A DNA stretch of 64,000 nt from Robiginitalea marina. Its GTDB lineage: Bacteria; Bacteroidota; Bacteroidia; Flavobacteriales; Flavobacteriaceae. The stretch is from NCBI RefSeq assembly GCF_024006985.1, contig NZ_JAMXIB010000006.1, positions 179,237 through 243,236 of the forward strand, read 5' to 3'. A program made the translations under genes and the position numbers. The notes below the pieces were generated by a model. It saw only the letters and a program-made list of their open reading frames with translations, had not been told where the DNA came from and did not search any database. Positions 24,940-34,343 of the stretch are shown here, piece by piece (the first letter of the stretch is position 1; the number at the start of each line of letters is the position of its first letter).

Positions 24940-27428
24940 AAGAAGGCGAAAAACCAGGCCTCGAAGCCCTGGTTGGGCAGGCAAAACAGTGGTTCCGGAG
25001 CCAGGGGTGGGAGCCCTTCCCCTTCCAGGAGCAAACCTGGCAAGCCTTCCTGCAGGGAAAGCACGGCCTGCTCAATGCCCCGACGGGCAGCGGGAAGACT
25101 TATGCCCTTTGGTTTCCCATCCTGCTGCATTACCTCAGGGAGTTCCCCGATGCCAGGGAACGCCCCCGGCCGGGCCTGAAAGCCATTTGGGTAACGCCCC
25201 TCCGGGCTTTGAGCCAGGAGATCCGGCAGTCGGCTGAACGGATCACCGCAGACCTGGAAATCCCCTTTTCCGTCGGGATCCGCACCGGAGACACCCCCCA
25301 GCCGGAAAGGGCCCGGCAGCGCAAAAGCATGCCCGACCTGCTGATCACCACCCCGGAAAGCCTGCAGCTGTTGCTGGCCACCCCTGGGTACCCCAAACTC
25401 TTCAACTCCTGCTATGCCGTGGTGGTGGATGAATGGCACGAACTGCTGGGCAGCAAGCGCGGGGTGCAGATGGAACTCGGCCTTTCCCGCATGAAGAGCG
25501 TCTGCCCGGCCCTTCGGATCTGGGGGATTTCCGCCACCATCGGCAACCTGGAACAGGCCCGGGAAGTGCTCCTCGGGCCGGGTTCCGAAGCCCTTCAAAA
25601 CTCCACCCTGATCCGGGCGCGGCTAAACAAAAAGATCACCGTCAAAAGCCTGCTTCCCGACCGGATGGAGACCTTCCCCTGGAGGGGGCACCTCGGGCTG
25701 CACCTGTTGGAGGCGGTAATGCCGATCCTCCGGGAAAGCAAAACCACCCTGATCTTTACCAATACCCGCAGCCAGTGCGAGATCTGGTTCCAGAAACTCC
25801 TCGAACACCATCCGGAACTGGCCGGGGAAATCGCCATGCACCACGGGAGCATCGACAAAGACACCCGCCTGTGGGTGGAACAGGCCATCCGCCGCGAAAG
25901 CCTGAGGGCCGTGGTGTGCACATCCAGCCTTGACCTGGGCGTAGACTTCGCCCCGGTGGAAACCGTCGTGCAGATCGGCGGGCCCAAAGGCGTGGCCCGC
26001 TTCCTGCAACGGGCGGGCCGCAGCGGGCACAGGCCAGGAAAGGAGAGCCGCATTTATTTCCTGCCCACCCACGCCATTGAACTGGTTGAGGCGGCCGCCC
26101 TGCAACGCACCGTGGAGGGGGAAGGGGTGGAAGACCGCATCCCCTACCTGAACAGTTTCGACGTCCTGGCCCAGTACCTGACCACCCTGGCCGTTTCCGA
26201 CGGCTTCCTGCCCGAAGAAACCTACCGGGAAGTAGCACAGACCTTTTGCTTTCAGGCCATGACGCGGGACCAGTGGGAATGGCTGCTGAACTTCCTGGTC
26301 CTGGGCAGCCAGAGCCTGCAGACCTACGATGAATACAAAAAGGTGGAACGCCTCGGGAACGGGATTTTAAAGGTAACCAACAGGGGGGTGGCCATGCGTC
26401 ACCGGTTCCAGATTGGCACCATTGTGGGCGATACCGACCTGGTGGTCCGCTACCAGAAGGGCGGGTATATCGGCACCATCGAAGAGTGGTTCATCTCCCA
26501 ACTGCAGCAGGGCGATGTCTTTACCTTTGCCGGTCGCAACCTGGAATTCATCCGCATCCGCGAAATGCAGGCGCTGGTGCGAAATACCTCCAAAAAGTCA
26601 GGGAAGGTGCCCAGCTGGATGGGGGGAAGGCTAACCCTCTCGGCCCAGATGTCGCAACTGCTTCGGGAGGAACTGTATTCGGCTTCCCTGCCCCCTGAGC
26701 AGCAGTCGGAGGAGATCCGCGCCCTCGCCCCCCTTTTTGAGTGGCAGCGAAGCGAAAGCATCGTGCCGGGGCCTGGGGAATTCCTGATCGAAACCTTTAA
26801 GACGCGGGAAGGATGCCACCACCTTTTTTACCCGTTCGAAGGGCGCTTCGTGCACGAGGCCATGGCCAGCTTGCTGAGTTACCGCATCAGCCTGCTTTCG
26901 CCCATCACGTTTTCCCTGGCCTATAACGACTATGGGTTTGAACTGCTTTCAGACCAGGAGGTGGACATCGGCCTTGTGCTGGACAATGACCTGTTGAGCC
27001 CCCTATACCTGGCAGATGACTTGCAGAAAAGCCTGAATGCCACCGAAATGGCGCGGAGGAAATTCCGCGATATCGCCGTGATCAGCGGGCTGGTCTTTAC
27101 AGGCTACCCCAACAAGGGCATCAAAATGAAACACCTGCAGAGCAATTCCCAATTGCTTTTTGAGGTGTTCCGCGACTGCGAACCCGACCACCTCCTTTTC
27201 CAGCAAGCCTTCAGCGAAACCTTCGAGCACCAGCTGGAAGAAGGCCGGCTCCGCCAGGCCCTGGAGCGCATTGCCACCCAGGAGGTGGTGTGGAAGGCCT
27301 GTGAAAGCCCCACCCCCTTCTCCTTCCCCATCATCACCGACCGGCTTCGGGAGAAGCTCTCCAGCGAAAAACTGGCCGACCGAATCCGCCGGATGACCAG
27401 GGCCCTTACCCGCCCGAAAAAACGCTGA
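24936..27428 (+). CDS. Ligase-associated DEXH-box helicase (Lhr-like)
   Basis: 830 residues, superfamily 2 helicase. Walker A is APTGSGKT (48-55), the DEXH box is DEWHE (164-168, with Trp in place of Ala), then SATIG (motif III), VCTSSLDLGVDFAPV and QRAGRSGH (motifs V and VI). A winged-helix region and a long C-terminal Lhr-core region follow. It is the helicase of the same cluster, probably unwinding or remodelling damaged ends. Start overlaps the ligase stop. Confidence 0.94.
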   Translation: MKEGEKPGLEALVGQAKQWFRSQGWEPFPFQEQTWQAFLQGKHGLLNAPTGSGKTYALWFPILLHYLREFPDARERPRPGLKAIWVTPLRALSQEIRQSAERITADLEIPFSVGIRTGDTPQPERARQRKSMPDLLITTPESLQLLLATPGYPKLFNSCYAVVVDEWHELLGSKRGVQMELGLSRMKSVCPALRIWGISATIGNLEQAREVLLGPGSEALQNSTLIRARLNKKITVKSLLPDRMETFPWRGHLGLHLLEAVMPILRESKTTLIFTNTRSQCEIWFQKLLEHHPELAGEIAMHHGSIDKDTRLWVEQAIRRESLRAVVCTSSLDLGVDFAPVETVVQIGGPKGVARFLQRAGRSGHRPGKESRIYFLPTHAIELVEAAALQRTVEGEGVEDRIPYLNSFDVLAQYLTTLAVSDGFLPEETYREVAQTFCFQAMTRDQWEWLLNFLVLGSQSLQTYDEYKKVERLGNGILKVTNRGVAMRHRFQIGTIVGDTDLVVRYQKGGYIGTIEEWFISQLQQGDVFTFAGRNLEFIRIREMQALVRNTSKKSGKVPSWMGGRLTLSAQMSQLLREELYSASLPPEQQSEEIRALAPLFEWQRSESIVPGPGEFLIETFKTREGCHHLFYPFEGRFVHEAMASLLSYRISLLSPITFSLAYNDYGFELLSDQEVDIGLVLDNDLLSPLYLADDLQKSLNATEMARRKFRDIAVISGLVFTGYPNKGIKMKHLQSNSQLLFEVFRDCEPDHLLFQQAFSETFEHQLEEGRLRQALERIATQEVVWKACESPTPFSFPIITDRLREKLSSEKLADRIRRMTRALTRPKKR

Positions 27429-27461
27429 ACGCCCCGGGCCTTTCCCAACGCCCGATTTTGA

Positions 27462-27469
27462 TACCTTTG
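27462..27469 (+). promoter_or_regulatory. -7 promoter box (TACCTTTG) before pdeM
   Basis: An exact TAnnTTTG match only 4 bases before the pdeM ATG, with TTTC 17 bases upstream as a weak -33. A transcript from here would have almost no leader. Confidence 0.6.
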
Positions 27470-27473
27470 CCCC

Positions 27474-28130
27474 ATGACCCATACCCTGGAATTCGGAGGG
27501 GAACTCCTGGAGCTCCACCCATGGGGGGTCCTGTACTGGAAACGGGAATCCCTCCTGATCGTCAGCGATGTGCACTTCGGAAAAGTAACCCATTTCCGGA
27601 AGTACGGTGCTGCCGTACCCCAAAAGGCGCTTGAGCGGAATTTCATCCGGATGGATTGCCTCTTGCAGGATTTTCGCCCGGCACGGGTTTGCTTTTTGGG
27701 CGACCTGTTCCACTCGCACCTCAACCGGGAATGGGACCTGTTCAGCCAGTGGGCCGTCGGGTGCCCGGCTGCCCTCGAACTGGTGCTGGGGAACCACGAC
27801 ATCCTCTCCCCGACGCGGTATGAAGCCCTGGGGATCCGCTGCGGGGAATCCTTCCGGGAAGGGCCCTTCCTGTTCACCCATTATCCGATGGACGCCTTTG
27901 AGGGTTTCAATATTGCCGGGCATATACACCCGGCCGTTCGACTGAAAGGCCCGGGGAAGGAACGGCTGCGGCTGCCCTGTTTTTTCATCCGGGGGCGACA
28001 GCTGATCGTGCCGGCATTCGGGGCATTTACGGGCAGCCATGTGCTGGAACCCCGCAAAGGGGACCGCGCCTTTGCCCTGGCAGGGGAGGCCGTAATCGCG
28101 CTTGACGAAGCTGCTCCGGGGAGGCCCTGA
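27474..28130 (+). CDS. pdeM: Ligase-associated endonuclease/phosphoesterase PdeM
   Basis: 218 residues of the calcineurin-like fold: VSDVHFGK (metal 1), GDLFHSH, GNHD and GHIHP carry the metal-binding Asp, Asn and His residues. The N-terminal part LELHPWGVLYWKRESLLI fits the family, which supports the ATG at 27474. It is the fourth member of the ligase cluster and follows the helicase by 45 bases, with a -7 box of its own in the gap. Confidence 0.92.
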   Translation: MTHTLEFGGELLELHPWGVLYWKRESLLIVSDVHFGKVTHFRKYGAAVPQKALERNFIRMDCLLQDFRPARVCFLGDLFHSHLNREWDLFSQWAVGCPAALELVLGNHDILSPTRYEALGIRCGESFREGPFLFTHYPMDAFEGFNIAGHIHPAVRLKGPGKERLRLPCFFIRGRQLIVPAFGAFTGSHVLEPRKGDRAFALAGEAVIALDEAAPGRP

Positions 28131-28149
28131 CCGTAAATTTGGGTCAGGT

Positions 28150-28181
28150 TTTGCCGGGGCGGGAAATGCCTTGTATTTTTG
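28150..28181 (+). promoter_or_regulatory. Complete promoter (TTTG-N20-TATTTTTG) for mfd
   Basis: TTTG at 28150-28153 and an exact TAnnTTTG box (TATTTTTG) at 28174-28181 lie 20 bases apart, the best full Bacteroidota promoter in the window. The first in-frame start codon of the mfd frame (TTG, 28179) is inside the box. Confidence 0.75.
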
Positions 28182-28199
28182 CACAAATTTTATGGCCTT

Positions 28200-31100
28200 T
28201 TGAGTCTGGAAAACATCCGGCAGCGTTTTATACAGGCCCCTGCATTCAGGGATCTGCAGGAGGCGCTTGCCCGGCCCCAATGCCGCATCAGGCTTTCCGG
28301 CCTCAGCGGGTCGGCCCTCTCGCTGCTGGTGGCCGAGTCGTTCCGGGAACAGCAGCTCCCATTTTTACTGGTGCTGGACGACAAGGAAGAAGCCGCCTAC
28401 CACCTGAACGACCTCGAGCAACTCCTTGGGCCACAGGAAGTGCTATTCTACCCCGGAAGTTACCGCAGGCCCTACGAAATCGAAGAAACGGACAACGCCA
28501 ACGTCCTGCTGCGGGCTGAGGTGCTCAACCGGATCAATTCCCGGAAAAAGCCCGCCCTGATCGTGAGCTACCCCGATGCCCTTTTTGAAAAGGTGGTCAC
28601 CCGGAAACAGCTCGAGAAGAATACCCTGAAGGTACATACCGGCGATACGATCTCCCTGGATTTTCTCAATGAGGTCCTCTTCGAGTATCACTTCAAACGG
28701 GTGGATTTTGTCACCGAGCCCGGGGAATTCTCCGTGCGCGGCGGCATTGTGGATGTGTTCTCCTTCTCCCACGACGAGCCGTACCGGATCGAGTTTTTCG
28801 GGGAGGAGGTAGACAGCATCCGCACCTTTGACGTGGAGACCCAGCTCTCCACCGAACGGGTGAAGAAAATCTCCATTATCCCCAACCTGGCCGACAAGGT
28901 CTTCCTGGAGGTTCGGGAATCCTTCCTGGAGTATATTTCCGCCAACACCGTCCTCCTGGTGAAAAACCTGGCCCTGTGCGAAGGGCGCCTCGACCAGCTC
29001 TTCGCAAAAGCCCGGGAAGCCCACGAAAAAACCAGCGGGGAAGTCCGCCACGCACAGCCGGAAGCCCTTTTCCTGAGCGGGGCGCAACTTGGCGACGCCG
29101 TCAGGAAGTTCCGCCTGGTCGGCCTGGAAGGCCCATTGCCGGAAGGCGCTTTGGAAGTCTCTCTGCCCACCCGTCCGCAGCCCGCCTTCAACAAGCATTT
29201 TGAGCTGTTGCTGGATACCCTGAAAAAAAACCACCGGGAAGGGATGGAAAACTACCTCTTCTGCGCCTCGCAGCAACAGGCTCAGAGGTTTCGCGACATC
29301 TTCGGGGAAATCGGGCAGGAGGTCCCGTACACCACGATCGTCCAACCGCTGTACCAGGGGTTTGAAGCCCCGGGCCTTGGCCTGTGTTGCTATACCGACC
29401 ACCAGATCTTCGAGCGGTACCACCGCTTCCACCTGCGCAACGGATACGCCAAGAAACAGGCCATTACCCTGAAAGACCTCAACAAGCTGGAGGTAGGGGA
29501 TTACGTCACCCATATCGACCATGGGATCGGGAAATTCGGGGGTTTGCAGAAAATAGACGTTGAAGGCAGGAAACAGGAAGCCATAAAACTGGTGTACGGA
29601 GACCGCGATATCCTCTACGTAAGCATCCATTCCCTCCACAAGATCGCCAAATACAACGGGAAGGACGGCACCACCCCCAAAATCTACAAACTGGGCTCCG
29701 GCGCCTGGAAAAAACTCAAGCAAAAGACCAAAAGCAGGGTCCGGGAAATCGCGTTTGACCTGATCCAGCTCTACGCCAAAAGGCGGCTGGAACAAGGCTA
29801 TGCCTACGGGCCCGACAGCTACCTGCAGCACGAACTGGAGGCTTCCTTCCTCTTTGAGGACACCCCTGACCAGAGTTCGGCCACGGCAGACATCAAAAAA
29901 GATATGGAAAGCCCGCAGCCCATGGACCGCCTGGTTTGCGGGGACGTTGGGTTTGGGAAGACCGAAGTGGCCATCAGGGCTGCCTTCAAGGCCGTGGATA
30001 ATGGGAAGCAGGTGGCCGTGCTGGTCCCAACCACGATCCTGGCGTTCCAGCATTTCCGGACCTTTTCGCAGCGCCTGGGCGACATGCCCGTTACGGTGGA
30101 TTACCTCAACCGGTTTCGCACCGCAAGGGAACGCAAGGACCTGCTCGAGCGGCTGGCCTCCGGAACGCTGGACATCGTTATCGGGACCCACCAGCTGGTG
30201 GGCAGGAACGTCGCCTTCAAAGACCTGGGCCTGCTGATCGTGGACGAGGAACAAAAATTTGGCGTGGCCGTCAAGGACAAGCTCAAGGCCCTGAAAGAAA
30301 ATGTGGACGTACTGACCCTGACGGCCACCCCCATCCCGCGGACCCTGCAATTCAGCCTCATGGCCGCCCGGGACCTCTCGGTCATCAATACCCCGCCCCC
30401 CAACCGCTACCCTATTGAAAGCCATGTCATCCGGTTTGAAGAGGCGGCCATCCGCGATGCGATCTCCTATGAGATCCAAAGGGGCGGGCAGGTGTTTTTC
30501 GTGCACAACCGGATCGAGAACATCCGGGAAGTCGCCGGGATGCTGCAGCGCCTGGTCCCGGACGCCAAAATCGGGATCGGGCACGGGCAAATGGAGGGAA
30601 AACGCCTGGAACAGCTCATGCTTTCGTTTATGAACGGGGAGTTCGACGTGCTGGTATCGACCACCATCGTCGAAAGCGGGCTGGATGTTACCAATGCAAA
30701 CACCATCTTCATCAATAATGCGAACAACTTCGGCCTTAGCGACCTCCACCAGATGCGGGGCCGGGTGGGGCGGAGCAACAAAAAGGCGTTCTGCTATTTC
30801 ATCACCCCGCCCTATGAGGTAATGACCCCGGAAGCGCGCAAGCGGATGCAGGCCCTGGAGCAATTCACCGAGCTGGGCAGCGGCTTCCACATTGCCATGA
30901 AGGACCTTGAAATCCGGGGGGCGGGAGACCTGCTGGGGGGGGAGCAAAGCGGCTTCATCAACGAAATCGGGTTTGAAACCTACCAGAAGATCCTTGCAGA
31001 AGCCGTGGAGGAGCTCAAGGAGAACGAATTTAAGGAGCTTTACAGCGGCGTTTCCGATGGCAAAAAGAACTACGTGAAGGATATCCAGGTCGACACCGAT

Positions 31101-31565
31101 TTTGAACTGCTCTTTCCCGACGACTATATCAACAATGTTTCGGAACGGCTCAGCCTGTACACGGAACTAAATGACCTGAAGGACGACGCAGGGTTAGCCA
31201 GCTTCCGGGAACACCTGTCGGACCGTTTCGGGCCCCTTCCCTCCCAGGCGGAGGACCTGCTCGATTCCGTTCGCCTGAAATGGATCGCCGCAGGCATCGG
31301 CCTGGAGAAACTGGTGTTGAAACAGGGGAAATTGCTGGGCTACTTCCTCGGGGAGCAGGACGCCCCATTCTACCAGTCGGAAGGTTTTTCCCGCCTGTTG
31401 CAAACCGTACAGCGCTACCCGGGGCAATTCCGGTTGAAGGAAAAACAAACCCGACAGGGGTTGCGGCTGATGCTTATCCTGGAACCCGTGAAGTCCATCG
31501 GGCAGGCCCTGGAAAAAATTGCCCCCCTCCAGGCTGCATTTGAAGGCGTCACCCAGACGGCCTAA
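28200..31565 (+). CDS. mfd: Transcription-repair coupling factor
   Basis: About 1121 residues. The N-terminal UvrB-homology part is followed by the RNA-polymerase-interacting domain (DYVTHIDHGIGKFGGLQ), the RecG-like translocase with Walker A GDVGFGKTE and DEEQKFG, and the C-terminal autoinhibitory TRCF domain. It removes stalled RNA polymerase and recruits UvrA. The start is uncertain: the frame opens at TTG 28179, which is inside the -7 box, so I chose TTG 28200. An ATG at 28191 is in another frame and stops after three codons; one extra T in the TTTT run (28197-28200) would join it to the mfd frame. Confidence 0.9.
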   Translation: MSLENIRQRFIQAPAFRDLQEALARPQCRIRLSGLSGSALSLLVAESFREQQLPFLLVLDDKEEAAYHLNDLEQLLGPQEVLFYPGSYRRPYEIEETDNANVLLRAEVLNRINSRKKPALIVSYPDALFEKVVTRKQLEKNTLKVHTGDTISLDFLNEVLFEYHFKRVDFVTEPGEFSVRGGIVDVFSFSHDEPYRIEFFGEEVDSIRTFDVETQLSTERVKKISIIPNLADKVFLEVRESFLEYISANTVLLVKNLALCEGRLDQLFAKAREAHEKTSGEVRHAQPEALFLSGAQLGDAVRKFRLVGLEGPLPEGALEVSLPTRPQPAFNKHFELLLDTLKKNHREGMENYLFCASQQQAQRFRDIFGEIGQEVPYTTIVQPLYQGFEAPGLGLCCYTDHQIFERYHRFHLRNGYAKKQAITLKDLNKLEVGDYVTHIDHGIGKFGGLQKIDVEGRKQEAIKLVYGDRDILYVSIHSLHKIAKYNGKDGTTPKIYKLGSGAWKKLKQKTKSRVREIAFDLIQLYAKRRLEQGYAYGPDSYLQHELEASFLFEDTPDQSSATADIKKDMESPQPMDRLVCGDVGFGKTEVAIRAAFKAVDNGKQVAVLVPTTILAFQHFRTFSQRLGDMPVTVDYLNRFRTARERKDLLERLASGTLDIVIGTHQLVGRNVAFKDLGLLIVDEEQKFGVAVKDKLKALKENVDVLTLTATPIPRTLQFSLMAARDLSVINTPPPNRYPIESHVIRFEEAAIRDAISYEIQRGGQVFFVHNRIENIREVAGMLQRLVPDAKIGIGHGQMEGKRLEQLMLSFMNGEFDVLVSTTIVESGLDVTNANTIFINNANNFGLSDLHQMRGRVGRSNKKAFCYFITPPYEVMTPEARKRMQALEQFTELGSGFHIAMKDLEIRGAGDLLGGEQSGFINEIGFETYQKILAEAVEELKENEFKELYSGVSDGKKNYVKDIQVDTDFELLFPDDYINNVSERLSLYTELNDLKDDAGLASFREHLSDRFGPLPSQAEDLLDSVRLKWIAAGIGLEKLVLKQGKLLGYFLGEQDAPFYQSEGFSRLLQTVQRYPGQFRLKEKQTRQGLRLMLILEPVKSIGQALEKIAPLQAAFEGVTQTA

Positions 31566-32221
31566 AGCGATTTGAGGTCCTTGATCACGGTAAAGGCGCG
31601 GTCGACCTGCTCCTCGTCGACCAGGATGGTAAATTCATTGGTTGTGGAAATCACTTCGTACAGGATAATTCCTTCCCAGGCAAGGCGCTGGAAAATAAAG
31701 TAATAAATCCCGGGGACCGAAACGTTTTCGGCGGGCAATTTGACCGAGATGGAGGAAAGGTTTTCGGCCTTCTGGGTCAACCGCTCCTGTTCAAAAAAGG
31801 CTTCCACCAGGGAATTCAGGCTGCTGCTGACCACAATGTTCAATTCGTTGACCCCCCTGGAGGAGGTATAGAACGCATCCTTTTGCGGATGGATTTCCCT
31901 GAGCAGGCGCATCTGGTTCTGCAGGATGGACTCGGAGACCAGGAAGGTGTAGTCTGTAAGGGCAGACCTTACCGTAATCTCCCCGATATCCTTCAATACT
32001 TTTATAATCCGGTGGGTGGCCCGGAATTCCAGGTCGTCCGACAGGCGCTTAAGGGCCATCACCACGGCCCCGTTGCGGACCTCCTTCCCCAGCTGGGCCT
32101 CGATGTCGGGCTTCACCTGACGGGCCAGGGAAGTGAGGTTGATGATCCCCTGGGACAGGGCCGTTTGTAAAAAAGGTTTCCCTTTGATGTACTGCTCCAC
32201 GGCCGACGAGATGGTTTTCAT
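31562..32221 (-). CDS. ACT-domain-like regulatory protein (aspartate-kinase-C-terminus-like)
   Basis: 219 residues from the ATG at 32221; the frame extends upstream over yraN but that part has no coding look. The first 75 residues are helical (EQYIKGKPFLQTALSQGIIN) with a winged-helix look. The second half resembles an ACT pair (NELNIVVSSSLNSLVEAFF; GIILYEVISTTNEFTILVDE). Relatives in Flavobacteria are often labelled aspartate kinase, but no kinase domain is present. It may sense an amino acid. The stop overlaps the mfd stop by two bases, converging. Confidence 0.7.
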   Translation of the reverse strand: MKTISSAVEQYIKGKPFLQTALSQGIINLTSLARQVKPDIEAQLGKEVRNGAVVMALKRLSDDLEFRATHRIIKVLKDIGEITVRSALTDYTFLVSESILQNQMRLLREIHPQKDAFYTSSRGVNELNIVVSSSLNSLVEAFFEQERLTQKAENLSSISVKLPAENVSVPGIYYFIFQRLAWEGIILYEVISTTNEFTILVDEEQVDRAFTVIKDLKSL

Positions 32222-32271
32222 GCTCCCTGTTTTGAACAAATATAACAATTTGTTATACCGTGAACAATTCC

Positions 32272-32646
32272 TCAGAAAAAGTAGAAGGCATCCGGGATGT
32301 GGACCAGGCAAAACCTCCCCGGGCTCCCGGTGATCTGTATAATATCGAAACGCACTTCCACGTCCAGGCCCGAATGCCGCACAAAATGGTCGGCTGCCAT
32401 CACCAGCCGCCTCACCTTTGCCCGGGGCACGCTGTCCGCAAGGGATTCGTAAAAAGGCCCTTTGCGGGTCTTCACCTCCACCACGGCAAGGCAATTGCCG
32501 TGTAATGCCAGCACATCGATTTCTGCCTTGCGGTACCGGTAATTTCGCCCCAGGATCCGGTACCCTTCGGAGAGGAGGTACCTTACGGCTTCCTCCTCCC
32601 CGGCCATTCCCCGGTCATAACTGGCCAAATGGTCCTGTTCCTCCAT
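32272..32646 (-). CDS. YraN/UPF0102 family endonuclease-like protein
   Basis: 124 residues from the ATG at 32646; an in-frame ATG lies at 32673 and the frame opens at 32688, but the family homology begins near RGMAGEEEAVRYLL. The fold is that of restriction-endonuclease-like nucleases, with EIDVLALHGNCLAVVEVKTRKG holding the Asp and the ExK pair. The role is unknown. It lies 50 bases upstream of the ACT-like gene on the same strand. Confidence 0.88.
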   Translation of the reverse strand: MEEQDHLASYDRGMAGEEEAVRYLLSEGYRILGRNYRYRKAEIDVLALHGNCLAVVEVKTRKGPFYESLADSVPRAKVRRLVMAADHFVRHSGLDVEVRFDIIQITGSPGRFCLVHIPDAFYFF

Positions 32647-32662
32647 ACGTTTCGGATCGCTT

Positions 32663-32695
32663 ATGCATTTCATCGAAAAAAAATGCATTTCACCG
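32663..32695. repeat. Short direct repeat ATGCATTTCA(T/C)CG
   Basis: Two 13-base copies, at 32663-32675 and 32683-32695, one mismatch apart and 20 bases start to start, one of them upstream of the yraN start. Each contains the palindrome ATGCAT. Possibly an operator, possibly chance. Confidence 0.35.
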
Positions 32696-32715
32696 CAATT
32701 TTATAGCAAGGACGA

Positions 32716-32723
32716 TATCTTTA
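32716..32723 (+). promoter_or_regulatory. -7 promoter-like box (TATCTTTA) for the DUF1800-DUF1501 pair
   Basis: A 7 of 8 match to TAnnTTTG, 101 bases before the DUF1800 ATG, which leaves a leader of about 95 bases. Confidence 0.45.
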
Positions 32724-32824
32724 GGAGGTATTCATCGAAAACTTAATTCATGAAATACTAACCCCCGAACCCCTGGCGTTCAACTGTAGCCCCAATTGCA
32801 TGGACGCCCTGAAAGCCTACTACT

Positions 32825-34333
32825 ATGGAATACTTTGTGAATTGTAACACGGCGCCTCTGACGCCGTTTACAACTCCGTTGGACCGATCCCGGGTACAGC
32901 ACCTTTTCAGGAGGGTCGGATTCAGCGCCACTATAGCCCGCGTCAACCAGGCCATTGGCCAGGATGCCGGAACACTGGTCGACCAAATCATAGCCGATGC
33001 CCTGAGCCTGCCACCCCAGGCCGCCCCGCCCTGGGCAGGCTGGAACCGCGACAACTACCCTGAAGATGACGACCTCGCCCGGCAGACGGTCCGCACCCAG
33101 ACATCCAGCTGGGCCCTGGACTATACCCGCGGCCTGCTGAACAACACCCTTCGCGACCGGTTGAGCTTTTTCTGGAGCAACCACTTTGTTACGGAGCTCG
33201 ACTTTTACGAAAGTCCGGGCTTTTTGCATGAATACACCGAGTGCCTGCAACGCAATGCCCTGGGGAACTTCAAGACCTTCGTTTCGGAAATCGGCCTCAC
33301 CAATGCCATGTTGTTTTATCTGGACGGTGCCTTCAACAACGGCAACAACCCCAATGAAAACTATGCCAGGGAGCTCTATGAACTCTTTACCCTCGGGGAG
33401 GGCAACGGGTATACCGAAGAAGACGTCATTGAAACCTCCAGGGCCCTTTCCGGCTACACGGAGCGGGGCGATGTCCGCTGGACCCCGGTTACCTTCGACC
33501 CGACCAGCTTCGATGCCGGCACCAAAACCATCCTGGGCCAGACCGGGAACTGGGGATACGACGACGTAATCGACATCCTCTTCGAGCAGCGCCAGAATGA
33601 AATTGCCCGCTTTATCTGCGGGAAGCTCTACGAATTTTTTGTGCACCCCGATTCCGATGACCTGGAGGGCAATGCCCAGCAGATCATCTCCGGGATGGCC
33701 AGCACGTTTATCTCAAACAACTTTGAAATCGCCCCGGTGCTGTCGCAGCTATTTAAAAGCCAGCACTTCTTTGATGAAAACGCCATAGGGGTTATTATCA
33801 AGAGCCCGTTTGACCTGTTCCTTAATTTCATCAACGAAAGCGGCTTTCCATATACCGACACCACCCTGTCCTTTGCGATGGAATCGTCGCGCCTGCTGGG
33901 GCAGGAAGTATTCGACCCCTATGACGTGGCCGGCTGGCAACGCGACCGCAGCTGGATCAACACCAATTTCATCATTGGGCGGTGGCTGACCAGCGAAGTG
34001 CTCATCCAGGGCTTTTTCCAGGAAAACCCGGAACAATTCCGAAACCTGGCCATGGAAGTCGTTGGCCCGGCCGAGAGCAATACGAGCAACCCGGAAACGG
34101 TGGTGGCCGCCCTGGTAAACAAATTCCTGCCCAAGGGGTTGCTGACCCCCCAGGATTTTGAGAATGCCCTGTCTGTTTTCAAAATTGAGGATGTGCCCGG
34201 CAATTATTACGGCCCCGACTATGTAGAAGGGGGCCTCGGCCTGTGGATGCTGGCCGTGAGCATGGAGGTGCCCCAACAGGTATTCCTCCTGCTGATGCAC
34301 CTTTCCCGCCAACCCGAATTCCAGCTAAAATAA
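32825..34333 (+). CDS. DUF1800 domain-containing protein
   Basis: 502 residues covering the whole DUF1800 domain, with QHLFRRVGF near the N-terminus, the central LSFFWSNHFVTE and ENYARELYELFTLGEGNGY, and RALSGYT. I see no signal peptide at this start. These proteins are nearly always paired with DUF1501 proteins; the pair is of unknown function, possibly linked to the cell surface. The DUF1501 gene begins 10 bases later. Confidence 0.9.
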   Translation: MEYFVNCNTAPLTPFTTPLDRSRVQHLFRRVGFSATIARVNQAIGQDAGTLVDQIIADALSLPPQAAPPWAGWNRDNYPEDDDLARQTVRTQTSSWALDYTRGLLNNTLRDRLSFFWSNHFVTELDFYESPGFLHEYTECLQRNALGNFKTFVSEIGLTNAMLFYLDGAFNNGNNPNENYARELYELFTLGEGNGYTEEDVIETSRALSGYTERGDVRWTPVTFDPTSFDAGTKTILGQTGNWGYDDVIDILFEQRQNEIARFICGKLYEFFVHPDSDDLEGNAQQIISGMASTFISNNFEIAPVLSQLFKSQHFFDENAIGVIIKSPFDLFLNFINESGFPYTDTTLSFAMESSRLLGQEVFDPYDVAGWQRDRSWINTNFIIGRWLTSEVLIQGFFQENPEQFRNLAMEVVGPAESNTSNPETVVAALVNKFLPKGLLTPQDFENALSVFKIEDVPGNYYGPDYVEGGLGLWMLAVSMEVPQQVFLLLMHLSRQPEFQLK

Positions 34334-34343
34334 ACCTACTGCT

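Noticed and set aside
28443..30947. 834-residue minus-strand ORF opposite mfd
   Set aside because: Shadow frame with no domains; mfd on the other strand has full helicase motifs.
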